Notes: generated by a model from the letters alone, not told the origin. A stretch of 64,000 bases of DNA from Bacteroidota bacterium (GCA_018818065.1 JAHISV010000011.1:310001-374000); one strand, 5' to 3'. Positions 14,893-25,037 are shown, counted from the stretch's first letter. Program-made: numbers and translations.

Positions 14893-17070
14893 ATGAAGAT
14901 AAAAAAATACCTCTTTGTAGCTCTCTTGCCAGTTATTATTGGTACTCTGTTTACTTATTATTTCTATTTAAGAGCGGAAGAAAATGCGTTTGAGCTAATA
15001 CTAGATGTAAAACGGGTCACTTTAGAACAAATAGCTAACTCAATTACCGCACAGTTTAAGTTTGTCCATTATGATCTTCAGGATTTGTCTCAAAGGAAAG
15101 GAATAATTGAACTCAGTGAAGCTGGCAAAGAAGATATTGATTTATTCTACAAGACACATGACTCCGTATTTGTTTCTTTAACCAGAATTGATAGAGATGG
15201 GTATATAGCTTATAGCACTCCCAATAAAAATGTAGTCGGCTTATATGTTGGTGATCAACCACATAATAAAGAAGTACTAAAGAAACATATACCAATTTTA
15301 AGTGATGTATTTACAGCTGTACAAGGTTTTAAGACACTTGCTTTTGCCTACCCGGTATTCAAAGATGGTGTTTTCGATGGAACAATAACTATCCTTCTCC
15401 CAATAAGTAAACTTGCCGCTTTGTTGCTGCAAACCACTAATCTTCCTGCCTACGGGCATTCTATTCTTCTTACTGAAGGTGGGATTGAAATTTACTGTAC
15501 TTTTGATGAAGAGCATATAGGTGAGAGTATTCTTTCAACTGCAATAGGAGACGATTCTTTTCTCGAAACTATTGATGATATGCTGCAAGGGAATTCAGGT
15601 CTGGCTTACTACTGGGAGAAGTATGGCCCTGATTCAATAAACACAAAGAAATGGTTGGTGTATAGAGCAATCCCAATTCAAAATACCTTCTGGTCATTAG
15701 GACTTATAACTACAGGAGATGAAATTCTTGGTAAATTGCATGAGATTAGGGCGAACATGCTTATCATAATAGTAACTTCTTTGGCAGCATTCATTGGTCT
15801 TATTGCTCTTTATTTTCGGATATCCAATAAGGCAGATAGAGAATTAAAGAGACGAGACCAGAAATACACGATGGTTACTGAACAGTCCGGTCACATTGTT
15901 TATGAATATGATACTGAAAACAATTCAATTGTTTGGACAGGAGCCTTCGAAGAAGTACTCGGTTTTAATGATGATGAATTCAAAAAGTTTGATGTAAAAA
16001 CCTGGGATAGGAATATTCATCCTTCAGATAAAGAATATTTTGATTCCGTGATTAAAAGGGCCCGCAAAGATGAAACCGGATATGTAATGGAATACAGGAT
16101 AATGAATAAAGAAGGGGATTATGTTTATGTTGAGGATAGCGGAATACTTGACAGGGAAGAAGGTACCGGGAGGCTAAAGTGCTTTGGCACAGTCAAAAAT
16201 ATAACAGAACGAAAAATTGCAGAAGCAGCACTTCTTTCGCACAAGGTTGAACTGGAAAAACTTGTGGAAGAGAGGACCAAAAAACTGGAAGAGGTAAATA
16301 GGGAACTTGAGGACGATATTAAAAAGCGGAAAGAAACCGAAAGTGAATTAATAATTGCTAAAGAAAAAGCCGAAGTATCGGATAGAATTAAATCGGAGTT
16401 TTTAGCGCAGGTTTCTCATGAAATCAGAACTCCTATTAACACCTTGCTTAGTTTTACAGGACTTATCAGAGATGAACTATCTGACAAAGTAGGGGATGAT
16501 TTGAGAGAAGGTTTTGGTATAATAGCTGCCTCCGGTGGGAGAATTATAAGAACGATAGATTTAATACTCAACATGTCAGAATTACAAACCAAAACCTACG
16601 AGCCAAATATCACTACTTTTAACCTGGTCGAGGATATTCTTACTGAGCTTATAGAAGAGTTTAAAATTCATACAGATAAAAAAGGACTAGAGCTTCAATT
16701 TTTAAATATTCCTGATATCTCTAAGTTGACTATAAGCAAAGACAGGTATTCTGTCTCACAGATTTTCGTTAATCTGATTGACAATGCAATCAAGTATACT
16801 GAAGAAGGCGAAGTGAAGATTACTGTTCATACTGACACTAAAGATAAGATATGTGTAGAAATATGTGACACCGGTATTGGAATCTCTGATGAATATCTTC
16901 CCATTCTCTTTGACTCATTCTCGCAAGAAGAACAGGGTTATACCAGAAAATTTGATGGAACGGGTTTGGGACTGGCACTAGTAAAAAATTATTGTGCGAT
17001 AAATAATGCCACAATAGAAGTAGAAAGCAAAAAAGGCGTTGGCTCAACCTTCCGTGTAACCTTCAACTAA
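14893..17070 (+). CDS. Cache/PAS sensor histidine kinase
   Basis: A 725-residue membrane kinase. A transmembrane segment near residues 6-24 and a second near 289-308 enclose a periplasmic Cache-type sensor domain. A PAS domain with a PAC tail covers about 320-440, then a coiled coil (about 440-490). HisKA has the phosphoacceptor His509 in VSHEIRTPIN. HATPase_c is complete: N box VNLIDNAIKYT, G1 DTGIGIS and G2 GTGLGLALVKNY. There is no receiver domain and no response-regulator gene nearby, so its partner is elsewhere. It is unrelated in function to its polymerase neighbours as far as can be seen. Confidence 0.9.
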   Translation: MKIKKYLFVALLPVIIGTLFTYYFYLRAEENAFELILDVKRVTLEQIANSITAQFKFVHYDLQDLSQRKGIIELSEAGKEDIDLFYKTHDSVFVSLTRIDRDGYIAYSTPNKNVVGLYVGDQPHNKEVLKKHIPILSDVFTAVQGFKTLAFAYPVFKDGVFDGTITILLPISKLAALLLQTTNLPAYGHSILLTEGGIEIYCTFDEEHIGESILSTAIGDDSFLETIDDMLQGNSGLAYYWEKYGPDSINTKKWLVYRAIPIQNTFWSLGLITTGDEILGKLHEIRANMLIIIVTSLAAFIGLIALYFRISNKADRELKRRDQKYTMVTEQSGHIVYEYDTENNSIVWTGAFEEVLGFNDDEFKKFDVKTWDRNIHPSDKEYFDSVIKRARKDETGYVMEYRIMNKEGDYVYVEDSGILDREEGTGRLKCFGTVKNITERKIAEAALLSHKVELEKLVEERTKKLEEVNRELEDDIKKRKETESELIIAKEKAEVSDRIKSEFLAQVSHEIRTPINTLLSFTGLIRDELSDKVGDDLREGFGIIAASGGRIIRTIDLILNMSELQTKTYEPNITTFNLVEDILTELIEEFKIHTDKKGLELQFLNIPDISKLTISKDRYSVSQIFVNLIDNAIKYTEEGEVKITVHTDTKDKICVEICDTGIGISDEYLPILFDSFSQEEQGYTRKFDGTGLGLALVKNYCAINNATIEVESKKGVGSTFRVTFN

Positions 17071-17097
17071 ATCTTAATCTTAATCATACTCTTGAGC
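17071..17097. repeat. Possible lone cassette arm between kinase and dnaE
   Basis: Immediately after the kinase stop the DNA reads ATCTTAATCTTAATCATACT followed by CTTGAG. This closely resembles the right arm of cassette A (ATCTTAATCTTACTCTAATC at 5695-5714). No partner arm or ORF accompanies it, so it may be a scar of a lost cassette or chance AT-rich sequence. Confidence 0.35.
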
Positions 17098-17111
17098 CGT
17101 CAGGCGATTTA

Positions 17112-18785
17112 ATGTTATCATTCCACACACATTCAAATTACTCAATCCTTAGGGGTACTATCCGTATTCCGGAATTGATTGAACATGCCAAAAAATGGGG
17201 CAGTCCATACGTTTCATTGACTGACACCAACGGTATGTACGGACTGATCCAATTTGCCAGGCAGGTGGAAGAGGCGGGAATAAAACCCATTCTTGGTGTA
17301 TACCTGGATGATCAGCAGAGGCCCGACCTGCACGTAGTATTCCTGGCGAAAAATAATGCCGGGTATGCACAAATTTGTAAGATGATCACTACCCGTAAAC
17401 TACAGGAAGATTTTAAACTGATCGATCTCTTCAAGCAGAAACTGGATAATGTTTTCATCATTACTTCTTCAATTGCACTTCTTAGGGAGATCAAGCTAAC
17501 CACCGAGCTGAGAAAAAACCTGTATGTGGAATTGATTGTTACGGCAAAGAAGAAAAAGCAAACACGTGAGCTTTACGAGCATGCTAAGGAAACCGGATTG
17601 CAAATTGTTGCCTCGCACCCGGCATATTTTGCGAAACCGGATGATTTCTTACTCCATCAGGTGGTGAGGGCAATAGATAAGAACAGCACTCTGGAGCAGC
17701 TTGCTCCCGATGAAATTGTCGATGAAGAATATTACCTGAAATCACCAAAGGAGATGAAATACACCTGGAGGGGTTTGCCGGAAGCACTCTGGAATATGGA
17801 ATATATAGCACAAAACTGCAATGTAAATCTGCAATTGGGTAAGTATAAGTTTCCGGTTTTCCCTATGCCACTGGGGGAAACCCCATTCTCTTATCTCTGG
17901 AAAATATGTTTTGAAGCTTTAGGTAGAAAGTTTCAACCTATTACAGATAAAGCAGTTAAGAGGCTACAGTACGAGTTGGAGGTGATTGATGAACTCGGGT
18001 TTTGTGACTATTTCCTTGTCGTATGGGATATTGTAAGGGAAGCCCACTCACGATCAATGATGACCATAGGGCGAGGTTCGGCTGCCAACAGTTTGGTTTC
18101 CTATTGTCTTGGATTTACCCAGGTTGATCCTTTGGAGCACAATCTTTACTTCGAGCGTTTTCTAAACCGTGGCAGAACTTCACCGCCGGATGTTGACCTT
18201 GATTTCTCCTGGAAGGAGCGTGATGCTATAGTAAAGTACGTTTACGAAAAATATGGTTACGACAAGGTGGCAATGATTTCAACAACGGTTACTTTTCGTG
18301 CCAGATCGGCATTTCGTGAAACGGCAAAGGTCTTTGGGTTCTCGGATAGGGAGATTTCTAAATTCAGCAAATTTATTCCATGGACCAGCGCACAGAATCT
18401 GCCAGATCTGGCTGAGAAGTTTCCGGAAGCAAAATCGCTTAAATTTGACGAGGAACCCTGGAAAACTGTTATAAATATTGCCTCTCAACTGGCAGGATTC
18501 CCGCGCCATCACAGTATCCACCCTGGCGGAATTGTTATAACAGAAAAGCCGATTACCAATTATGTAGCACTTGAATACGCCAAAAACAAGGGAATTGGAC
18601 TGGTAATCACACAACCAGATATGTATCCAATTGAAGATTTTGGACTAATTAAGATAGATTTACTTAGCCAAAGATCACTTGGGGTGCTAAAAGATACAAT
18701 GGTTAGGATTGCGGAAGACGTAAAGATTAATGGAAGCAAGACAATAAATAAAAGAGAAAATCAGCCCAAAATTTTTAAATTATGA
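17112..18785 (+). CDS. DnaE-type polymerase III alpha subunit, ends after the palm
   Basis: 557 residues homologous to the N-terminal half of C-family polymerases. The PHP domain is at 1-200 (FHTHSNYSILRG), then the palm/thumb with TIGRGSAANSLVSYCLG, the catalytic DxDxD of PPDVDLDFSW (D360-D364), the HPGGIV segment, and the third catalytic Asp D516 in LIKIDLLSQRSL. The protein then stops about 40 residues later with a low-complexity tail (NGSKTINKRENQPK). Full-length relatives run to about 1000 residues or more, with fingers, a beta-clamp motif and an OB domain; no trace of these is in the 380 bases downstream. Its position near dinB suggests the remains of an error-prone DnaE2-type enzyme. 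It may be a truncated pseudogene or a stand-alone PHP-palm protein. Confidence 0.8.
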   Translation: MLSFHTHSNYSILRGTIRIPELIEHAKKWGSPYVSLTDTNGMYGLIQFARQVEEAGIKPILGVYLDDQQRPDLHVVFLAKNNAGYAQICKMITTRKLQEDFKLIDLFKQKLDNVFIITSSIALLREIKLTTELRKNLYVELIVTAKKKKQTRELYEHAKETGLQIVASHPAYFAKPDDFLLHQVVRAIDKNSTLEQLAPDEIVDEEYYLKSPKEMKYTWRGLPEALWNMEYIAQNCNVNLQLGKYKFPVFPMPLGETPFSYLWKICFEALGRKFQPITDKAVKRLQYELEVIDELGFCDYFLVVWDIVREAHSRSMMTIGRGSAANSLVSYCLGFTQVDPLEHNLYFERFLNRGRTSPPDVDLDFSWKERDAIVKYVYEKYGYDKVAMISTTVTFRARSAFRETAKVFGFSDREISKFSKFIPWTSAQNLPDLAEKFPEAKSLKFDEEPWKTVINIASQLAGFPRHHSIHPGGIVITEKPITNYVALEYAKNKGIGLVITQPDMYPIEDFGLIKIDLLSQRSLGVLKDTMVRIAEDVKINGSKTINKRENQPKIFKL

Positions 18786-19165
18786 AATCACAAATATTTA
18801 CACAATTCATACATTCAATCAAGATCAGAATACTTTTTTTTGAATTAAAAACTCAAAATTAAGAATTCAAAATTGCATTTAAGACTTCTGTTCACGTTAA
18901 CACATTATAAAAAATAGCGACCCACATGTCTTTATTTTTGTTTGGAGATTAACTACTTTTGTAAGGTTGAATTCTCATATTTTCTTACTTCTAAGATTAA
19001 CCAATCGAGATATTCTAACTTCTGGTTTATTGAGGATTAGTTAGTTGATTAAACTGGGCTTTTCTGCGTCTAATCAAAAGATAAGCAAATCCGATAAAGT
19101 GGCTTAATATTTGTTATAATAGAAATAAAGAATTAATAAAACTCTAAAAAATACGGGGTAACTAA
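18786..19165. other. 380-base gap with short direct repeat and possible nifJ promoter
   Basis: No ORF or DnaE remnant is visible. At 18841-18877 a short direct repeat CTCAAAATT/TTCAAAATT around AAGAA resembles a degenerate cassette arm. A TATAAT at 19115-19120 lies 45 bases before the nifJ ATG; no convincing -35 goes with it. The rest is AT-rich sequence without features I can support. Confidence 0.4.
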
Positions 19166-22100
19166 ATGGAAAGAAAAAAAATAACGGTAGATGGTAATGA
19201 TGCTGCCGCATATGTGGGCTACCATAATAGCGAAGTGATAGCAATTTACCCGATAACCCCTTCTTCAGGTATGGGTGAATTATCTGACGAATGGGCAGCG
19301 CAGGGCAAAAAAAATATTTTTAATACAATTCCTCACGTATCTGAATTACAGAGCGAGGGGGGTGCAGCTGGTGCAGTACATGGTGCATTACAAAGTGGTG
19401 CTTTAACTACTACTTTTACAGCTTCCCAAGGTTTGTTGCTCATGATTCCTAATATGTACAAAATTGCCGGTGAATTAACTCCAGCAGTATTTCACGTTAG
19501 TGCACGTTCTATAGCGGCACAAGCACTATCAATTTTTGGCGATCACAGTGATATTATGTCCACACGTCAAACAGGTTTTGCACTTTTAGGTGCTGCTTCT
19601 GTTCAGGAAACTATGGACATGGCAATGGTTGCTCATTCAGCAACATTAGAATCCAGAATTCCTTTTGTTCACTTTTTTGATGGTTTTAGAACCTCACACG
19701 AAGTAAACAAAATAGAGCCCTTATCAATTGAAGATATGCAGGCAATGATAGATCAGGATGCAATCAGGAGACATAGAGAAAGAGCACTTACACCTGATCG
19801 TCCTGTATTAAGAGGAACAGCTCAAAATCCTGATGTGTATTTTCAGGGTCGAGAAACTGTTAATAAATTCTATGATGCATGTCCTGAAATTGTTCAGGCT
19901 AAAATGGATCAATTAGCTAAGTTAACGGGTCGCAGCTATAAATTATTTGATTATTATGGCGCATCTGATGCAGAAAATATTATTGTAATTATGGGATCGG
20001 GCGCTGAAGCTGTTCTTGAAACAGTTAATTACATGAATGACAAATTAGGTGCTAAAGTAGGTGTTCTGATTGTTAGATTATACAGACCTTTCTCGCCTAA
20101 GCATTTACTTGCAGTTATTCCTTCAACAGTGAAAAAAATCTCTGTTCTTGATAGAACAAAAGAACCTGGTTCAACAGGTGAACCGCTTTACATGGATATC
20201 GTAACAGCATTGGCAGAAGCTCAGGCTGAAGGAACATTGCCAACTGCAACTATGCCTTTGGTTGTTGGTGGACGTTATGGACTTTCATCCAAAGAGTTTA
20301 CTCCTGCAATGGTTAAAGGAATATATGATGAACTCGCAAAAGATAAACCTAAAAACCATTTTACTATTGGTATTAATGACGACGTAACTTTTACTTCACT
20401 CGATTTCGATCCGGCATTTATAACCGAAGGCGACGATGTTTCAAGAAGTTTATTCTATGGTCTAGGTTCAGATGGTACAGTTGGAGCCAACAAAAACTCC
20501 ATTAAAATTATTGGTGAAGAAACTAATAACTACGCTCAGGGTTATTTCGTATATGACTCTAAGAAGTCAGGTTCAACAACAATATCGCACTTAAGATTTG
20601 GTAAAAAAGAAATTCACTCAACTTACCTTATCCAAAGTGCTAATTTTATTGGCGTTCACCAGTTTATGTTGATGGAAAAATTTGATGTACTTGAGAAGAT
20701 GGCTAATGGCGGAACATTCCTCGTAAACTCTCCTTATGCTAAAGAAGAAACCTGGAATCATCTTCCAAAAAGAGTACAGAAACAAATTATTGATAAAAAA
20801 CTGAATGTATATGCAATTGATGCCTACACTGTTGCAAAAGATACAGGCATGGGCGCCAGGATCAATACCATAATGCAAACATGTTTCTTTGCAATCTCCG
20901 GTGTTCTTGAAAAAGAAGAAGCTATTGCTCAGATTAAAAATGCAATTAAGAAAAGTTACTCTGTTAAAGGTGAAGACGTTGTTAAGAAGAATTATGAGGC
21001 AGTTGATCAGACTCTTGCAAACATGTATCAGGTTGAATATTCAACTGTTACAAGTGAAGTTGAATTACCACCTGTTGTAGCTGATAATGCTCCTGATTTT
21101 GTAAAAAATGTCTTGGCACAAATGATGGCTGGTAAAGGTGATGATGTTAAAGTTAGTGAAATGCCTGTTGATGGAACATTCCCGTTAGCAACAACTCAGT
21201 GGGAAAAGAGAAGTATCTCTTTATCAGTACCTGCCTGGGATGAGGAAGTTTGTATTCAGTGTGGAAAATGTGCAATGGTTTGTCCTCATGCTGCAATTAG
21301 AATAAAAGCATACGACGGTGCTCTGCTTGAAAGCGCTCCTGAAACCTTCAAATCATGCGACGCAAAGGGTAAAGAATTTGCAGATTTGAAATACACAATT
21401 CAGGTAGCAACTGAAGATTGTACAGGTTGTGAACTTTGTTTTGAGGTTTGCCCTGCTAAAAACAAATCAGAAGTTAAGCTTAAAGCTCTCAACATGGTTG
21501 AGCAAATGCCAATCAGAGAAGCTGAAAAAGCTAACTACGACTTCTTCCTTAACATTCCTGAATTTGACAGATCTAAATTAAAATTAGATACAGTTAAAGG
21601 CAGTCAATTATTACAGCCATTGTTCGAATATAGTGGCGCATGTGCCGGTTGCGGCGAAACACCTTACGTTAAATTGGTATCTCAGTTATTTGGAGACAGA
21701 ACCGTAGTTGCAAATGCAACAGGTTGCTCATCAATTTATGGTGGTAACTTGCCAACAACACCATGGGCTGTTAATAAAGATGGACGTGGAACTGCATGGT
21801 CTAACTCACTATTCGAAGATAACGCAGAGTTCGGCTTTGGTATGAGATTGGCACTTGATAAACATCAGGAGCAAGCACAAGAATTACTTGTTTCCTTCGC
21901 TAATGAAGTTGGTCAAGATTTAGTTAATGCAATTCTTACTGCGGATCAATCCGATGAAGCAGGTATTCATGAGCAAAGAGAAAGAGTTGCGGCTCTTAAA
22001 GATAAATTAAATGGTAATACAACTGACGAAGGGAAGAGATTCCTTGATTTGGCTGATTACCTTGTTAAAAAATCAGTATGGATTATTGGTGGTGACGGCT

Positions 22101-22747
22101 GGGCTTATGATATAGGTTACGGTGGTCTTGATCACGTATTAGCTTCTGGTAAGAATGTTAATATATTAGTTCTGGATACAGAAGTTTACTCAAATACCGG
22201 TGGTCAGTGCTCTAAATCAACTGGTCTCGGTGCTGTTGCTAAATTTGCTGCTAGTGGTAAACCAATGCCTAAAAAAGATCTGTCTATGATGGCAATGAAC
22301 TATGGTTATGTTTATGTTGCTAAGATAGCAATGGGTGCTAATGATGTCCAGACGATTAAAGCCCTCCTTGAAGCCGAAGCCTATGACGGTCCTTCATTGA
22401 TCATTGCATACAGCCATTGTATCGCGCATGGTATCGATATGGCAAAAGGTCTAGACCATCAGAAACTGGCTGTTGATTCAGGTTACTGGCCTTTATTCAG
22501 ATTCAACCCTTCTAATGTTGACCAGGGAAAGAATCCATTAAAACTCGATTCAAAAGGTGCTAAAATAAATCTTGAAGATTATATTTATAGCGAAACCAGA
22601 TATAAGATGTTGACCAAGTCAAAACCCGAAGTGGCTAAAAAACTACTTCAATTGGCTAAAGATGATGTTAAGAGCAGATTAAAACTATATGAGCAAATGG
22701 CATCTTACGATTATTCAAAAAATGGTGAAAACGAAGAAGAGGCATAA
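19166..22747 (+). CDS. nifJ: Pyruvate:ferredoxin (flavodoxin) oxidoreductase
   Basis: A 1193-residue single-chain PFOR that oxidises pyruvate with CoA to acetyl-CoA and CO2, reducing ferredoxin or flavodoxin. Order: the pyrimidine-binding domain with YPITPSSGMGE, the gamma/II region with GSGAEAV, two 4Fe-4S motifs at C696-C706 (CIQCGKCAMVCP) and C752-C762 (CTGCELCFEVCP), then the TPP domain with SGACAGCGETPY, GGDGWAYDIGYGG and LDTEVYSNTGGQ. All domains are complete. It starts at ATG 19166 after GGGGTAA. The next gene, a DHODH-like protein, follows 71 bases later in the same direction. The organism is likely able to ferment or grow anaerobically. Confidence 0.96.
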   Translation: MERKKITVDGNDAAAYVGYHNSEVIAIYPITPSSGMGELSDEWAAQGKKNIFNTIPHVSELQSEGGAAGAVHGALQSGALTTTFTASQGLLLMIPNMYKIAGELTPAVFHVSARSIAAQALSIFGDHSDIMSTRQTGFALLGAASVQETMDMAMVAHSATLESRIPFVHFFDGFRTSHEVNKIEPLSIEDMQAMIDQDAIRRHRERALTPDRPVLRGTAQNPDVYFQGRETVNKFYDACPEIVQAKMDQLAKLTGRSYKLFDYYGASDAENIIVIMGSGAEAVLETVNYMNDKLGAKVGVLIVRLYRPFSPKHLLAVIPSTVKKISVLDRTKEPGSTGEPLYMDIVTALAEAQAEGTLPTATMPLVVGGRYGLSSKEFTPAMVKGIYDELAKDKPKNHFTIGINDDVTFTSLDFDPAFITEGDDVSRSLFYGLGSDGTVGANKNSIKIIGEETNNYAQGYFVYDSKKSGSTTISHLRFGKKEIHSTYLIQSANFIGVHQFMLMEKFDVLEKMANGGTFLVNSPYAKEETWNHLPKRVQKQIIDKKLNVYAIDAYTVAKDTGMGARINTIMQTCFFAISGVLEKEEAIAQIKNAIKKSYSVKGEDVVKKNYEAVDQTLANMYQVEYSTVTSEVELPPVVADNAPDFVKNVLAQMMAGKGDDVKVSEMPVDGTFPLATTQWEKRSISLSVPAWDEEVCIQCGKCAMVCPHAAIRIKAYDGALLESAPETFKSCDAKGKEFADLKYTIQVATEDCTGCELCFEVCPAKNKSEVKLKALNMVEQMPIREAEKANYDFFLNIPEFDRSKLKLDTVKGSQLLQPLFEYSGACAGCGETPYVKLVSQLFGDRTVVANATGCSSIYGGNLPTTPWAVNKDGRGTAWSNSLFEDNAEFGFGMRLALDKHQEQAQELLVSFANEVGQDLVNAILTADQSDEAGIHEQRERVAALKDKLNGNTTDEGKRFLDLADYLVKKSVWIIGGDGWAYDIGYGGLDHVLASGKNVNILVLDTEVYSNTGGQCSKSTGLGAVAKFAASGKPMPKKDLSMMAMNYGYVYVAKIAMGANDVQTIKALLEAEAYDGPSLIIAYSHCIAHGIDMAKGLDHQKLAVDSGYWPLFRFNPSNVDQGKNPLKLDSKGAKINLEDYIYSETRYKMLTKSKPEVAKKLLQLAKDDVKSRLKLYEQMASYDYSKNGENEEEA

Positions 22748-22751
22748 ATTA

Positions 22752-22776
22752 ATATCCCGTCTTCCGGGCGGGATAT
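22752..22776 (+). terminator. Hairpin between nifJ and the DHODH-like gene
   Basis: ATATCCCG (22752-22759) pairs with CGGGATAT (22769-22776) around a 9-base loop. No T-run follows, so it may act as an attenuator or mRNA-stabilising hairpin between the two genes rather than as a full terminator. Confidence 0.4.
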
Positions 22777-22818
22777 CCTCTTAACTAATAGAAGTTTTTA
22801 TTAAAAATTGGAGTGAAA

Positions 22819-23817
22819 ATGGATTTAAAAACAAAATATATGGGACTTGAGCTTAAGAATCCTGTTGCTGCTTCGGCTTCGCCATTAACGCAGGATCTCG
22901 ATTCAGCCAAAAAATTAGAAGATGCCGGTGTTAGTGCTTTGGTTGTTCATTCATTATTTGAAGAGCAACTTAGTCACGAATCCGGTGAATTGGATCATTA
23001 TCTTTCGGCCGGTACAGATAGCTTTGCAGAAGCTACTTCTTATTTCCCTGCACAAGAAGATTTCAAATTAGGTCCTGTTGAGTATTTGGATCATATAGCC
23101 AATCTTAAAAAATCATTGGAAATTCCTGTTATTGGTTCCTTGAATGGTGTATCTAAAGGTGGCTGGGTTAATTATGCTAAGAATATTCAGGATGCTGGCG
23201 CTGACGCGTTAGAATTGAATGTGTACTATGTACCAACTGATCCTATGATGGATGCTGCTAAAGTTGAAGATATGTACGTTGAAACTTTGAAGGCTGTTAA
23301 AGCAAATGTTACAATTCCTGTTGCAATTAAAATTGGACCTTTCTTTACAGCAATGGCAAACATGGCCAAAAAATTGGATGAAGCCGGTGCCGATGGTCTT
23401 GTTCTATTTAACAGATTCTATCAACCCGATTTCGATCTTGATAAATTAGAAGTTGTTCCTAATCTATTGTTAAGCAGCAAGTATGAAATGCGTTTACCAC
23501 TAAGATGGATTGCTATTCTTTTCGATAAAGTTAAAGCTAGTTTGGCTGCAACTCGTGGTATTCAGGATGCTGAAGATGTTATCAAATTAATGATGGCGGG
23601 TGGAGATGTTGCCATGATAGCTTCAGAATTCCTCCGTAACGGGCCTGGAAAAGCCACTGAAATTATTAATGGTATGACTGCCTGGATGGAAGCTAAAGAA
23701 TATGAATCTGTTACTCAAATGAAAGGCAGCATGAGCCAGAAATCTGTTGGCGAACCTGCTGCGTTCGAAAGAGCAAACTATATGAAGACACTTCAGAGTT
23801 ATAAAGCTGTTAAGTAA
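22819..23817 (+). CDS. Dihydroorotate-dehydrogenase-like flavoprotein
   Basis: A 332-residue TIM-barrel protein of the DHODH-like family, often found next to PFOR. The barrel starts with [20 protein letters not shown] and has a phosphate/FMN-binding end ([20 protein letters not shown]). The catalytic loop of true enzymes (NxSCPN) is replaced by NVYYVPTDP, so it is unlikely to oxidise dihydroorotate; a genuine pyrK/pyrD pair is at 32.0-33.7 kb. ATG 22819 follows GGAG; the GTG at 22813 is part of that site. The role is presumably redox-linked to nifJ, which is an inference from pairing. Confidence 0.85.
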   Translation: MDLKTKYMGLELKNPVAASASPLTQDLDSAKKLEDAGVSALVVHSLFEEQLSHESGELDHYLSAGTDSFAEATSYFPAQEDFKLGPVEYLDHIANLKKSLEIPVIGSLNGVSKGGWVNYAKNIQDAGADALELNVYYVPTDPMMDAAKVEDMYVETLKAVKANVTIPVAIKIGPFFTAMANMAKKLDEAGADGLVLFNRFYQPDFDLDKLEVVPNLLLSSKYEMRLPLRWIAILFDKVKASLAATRGIQDAEDVIKLMMAGGDVAMIASEFLRNGPGKATEIINGMTAWMEAKEYESVTQMKGSMSQKSVGEPAAFERANYMKTLQSYKAVK

Positions 23818-23838
23818 TATTATTCTTATAGAGTGATT

Positions 23839-23879
23839 AAAAAGCTCCTATGCCACAGGTGTAGGAGCTTTTTGTTTTT
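23839..23879 (+). terminator. Terminator after the nifJ unit
   Basis: AAAAAGCTCCTA (23839-23850) pairs with TAGGAGCTTTTT (23862-23873), followed by GTTTTT. This is a strong rho-independent terminator. Confidence 0.9.
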
Positions 23880-23930
23880 AAATATAATATTTTAACTTAT
23901 AGTGTATCTTTCTAATTATTAGGACCAATT

Positions 23931-24383
23931 ATGAAGAAACTACTCGCACTTATTTCTTTTTTAATCATTGTATCCTCTTCTTATTCTCAAAGCATCCAAT
24001 GGCGTAGTTATGAATCTGCAGTTGCTTTGGCTCAGACTTCCAATAAAATTGTGATGGTAAAGTTTTACACAGACTGGTGTAAGTGGTGCAAAAGAATGGA
24101 CGAAACCACCTTTAAGGATGAGGCTATTGTTAAATATATCAGCGAGCATTTCAGGGCAGTTAAAATTAATCCCGAAAAAAAGGGAAGTGTAAATGCCAAA
24201 AACGGTAAATACTCTTTTGACGATTTTGCGAGGTCCGCAAGAGTTTCAACTTATCCATCAATTGCGTTCTTTTATCCTAATGGAAGATTGATCACGGTGC
24301 GAAGTGGTTTTCAGGATGGGTCGACACTATTAGCATTGCTAAAATATGTAAAAGAAGGGGTTGAGAAGGAAAATAAGAAATAG
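23931..24383 (+). CDS. Exported thioredoxin-like protein (CKWC)
   Basis: A 150-residue protein with an N-terminal signal peptide (MKKLLALISFLIIVSSSYSQ) and a thioredoxin fold of the thioredoxin_7/DUF255 kind. The active site is CKWC in FYTDWCKWCKRMD, and the cis-Pro is in VSTYPSIAFFYP. It likely acts as a periplasmic thiol reductant or oxidoreductase. A paralogue with the same layout follows 192 bases downstream; the intervening DNA has no terminator I can see. It begins after AGGACC behind the nifJ terminator. Confidence 0.85.
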   Translation: MKKLLALISFLIIVSSSYSQSIQWRSYESAVALAQTSNKIVMVKFYTDWCKWCKRMDETTFKDEAIVKYISEHFRAVKINPEKKGSVNAKNGKYSFDDFARSARVSTYPSIAFFYPNGRLITVRSGFQDGSTLLALLKYVKEGVEKENKK

Positions 24384-24575
24384 TCATAATAAGTTGCCCG
24401 CCTCAAAAAATACCCTATTCAAGTGAAACTTTTTGAAACGATATCTTGTATTATGCATCATACGTACTGAAAATGACATAACATTGAATTTATGTTAAAT
24501 AGCCGACACTTTTGGTTATTGGACTTTTCTTTCTGAATTATTAATTACATTTTTGGTACGAACATACTTGGAGAC

Positions 24576-25037
24576 ATGATGAAGTTAAAAATAACATATG
24601 CTATCTCGATGCTTTTATTCCTGGCATTTACTCTAAAAGCTGGTGATGAATCTTCCTTAAAATGGCATAGTTTCGATGTTGGTTTAGCAAAAGCCGTAAA
24701 AGAGAATAAATTAGTTTTAGTGGATTTTTATACAGACTGGTGTGGATGGTGCAAGAAAATGGATGCAACAACATACTCAGATAAAAAGGTTGTTGAATTT
24801 CTAAATGCAAATTTCGTTGCAGTTAAGTTAAATCCTGAAAAAGAGGGAAGTGTTAATTTTCAGGGTAACAAATACAGTCATGGTGAGTTCTCAGCAGCAG
24901 CAGGTGTAAATGGTTTTCCGGCTACTGCATTTTTTACAAAAAATTCGGAATTTATTAGAACGTTTCCGGGTTATATGGATACAGAGTCTTTTTTAGATCT
25001 ATTAGAAAAATTAGTTGAGGCTACAAAAAAGTCTTAA
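24576..25037 (+). CDS. Exported thioredoxin-like protein (CGWC)
   Basis: A 153-residue paralogue of the previous gene with a hydrophobic signal segment (ITYAISMLLFLAFTLKAG) and the active site CGWC in FYTDWCGWCKKMD. The cis-Pro is in VNGFPATAFFTK. The two proteins share the KLNPEKEGSVN-type segment after helix 2, which marks them as a tandem duplication. A strong terminator follows at 25108. Different residues between the cysteines suggest different redox potentials or partners. Confidence 0.85.
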   Translation: MMKLKITYAISMLLFLAFTLKAGDESSLKWHSFDVGLAKAVKENKLVLVDFYTDWCGWCKKMDATTYSDKKVVEFLNANFVAVKLNPEKEGSVNFQGNKYSHGEFSAAAGVNGFPATAFFTKNSEFIRTFPGYMDTESFLDLLEKLVEATKKS

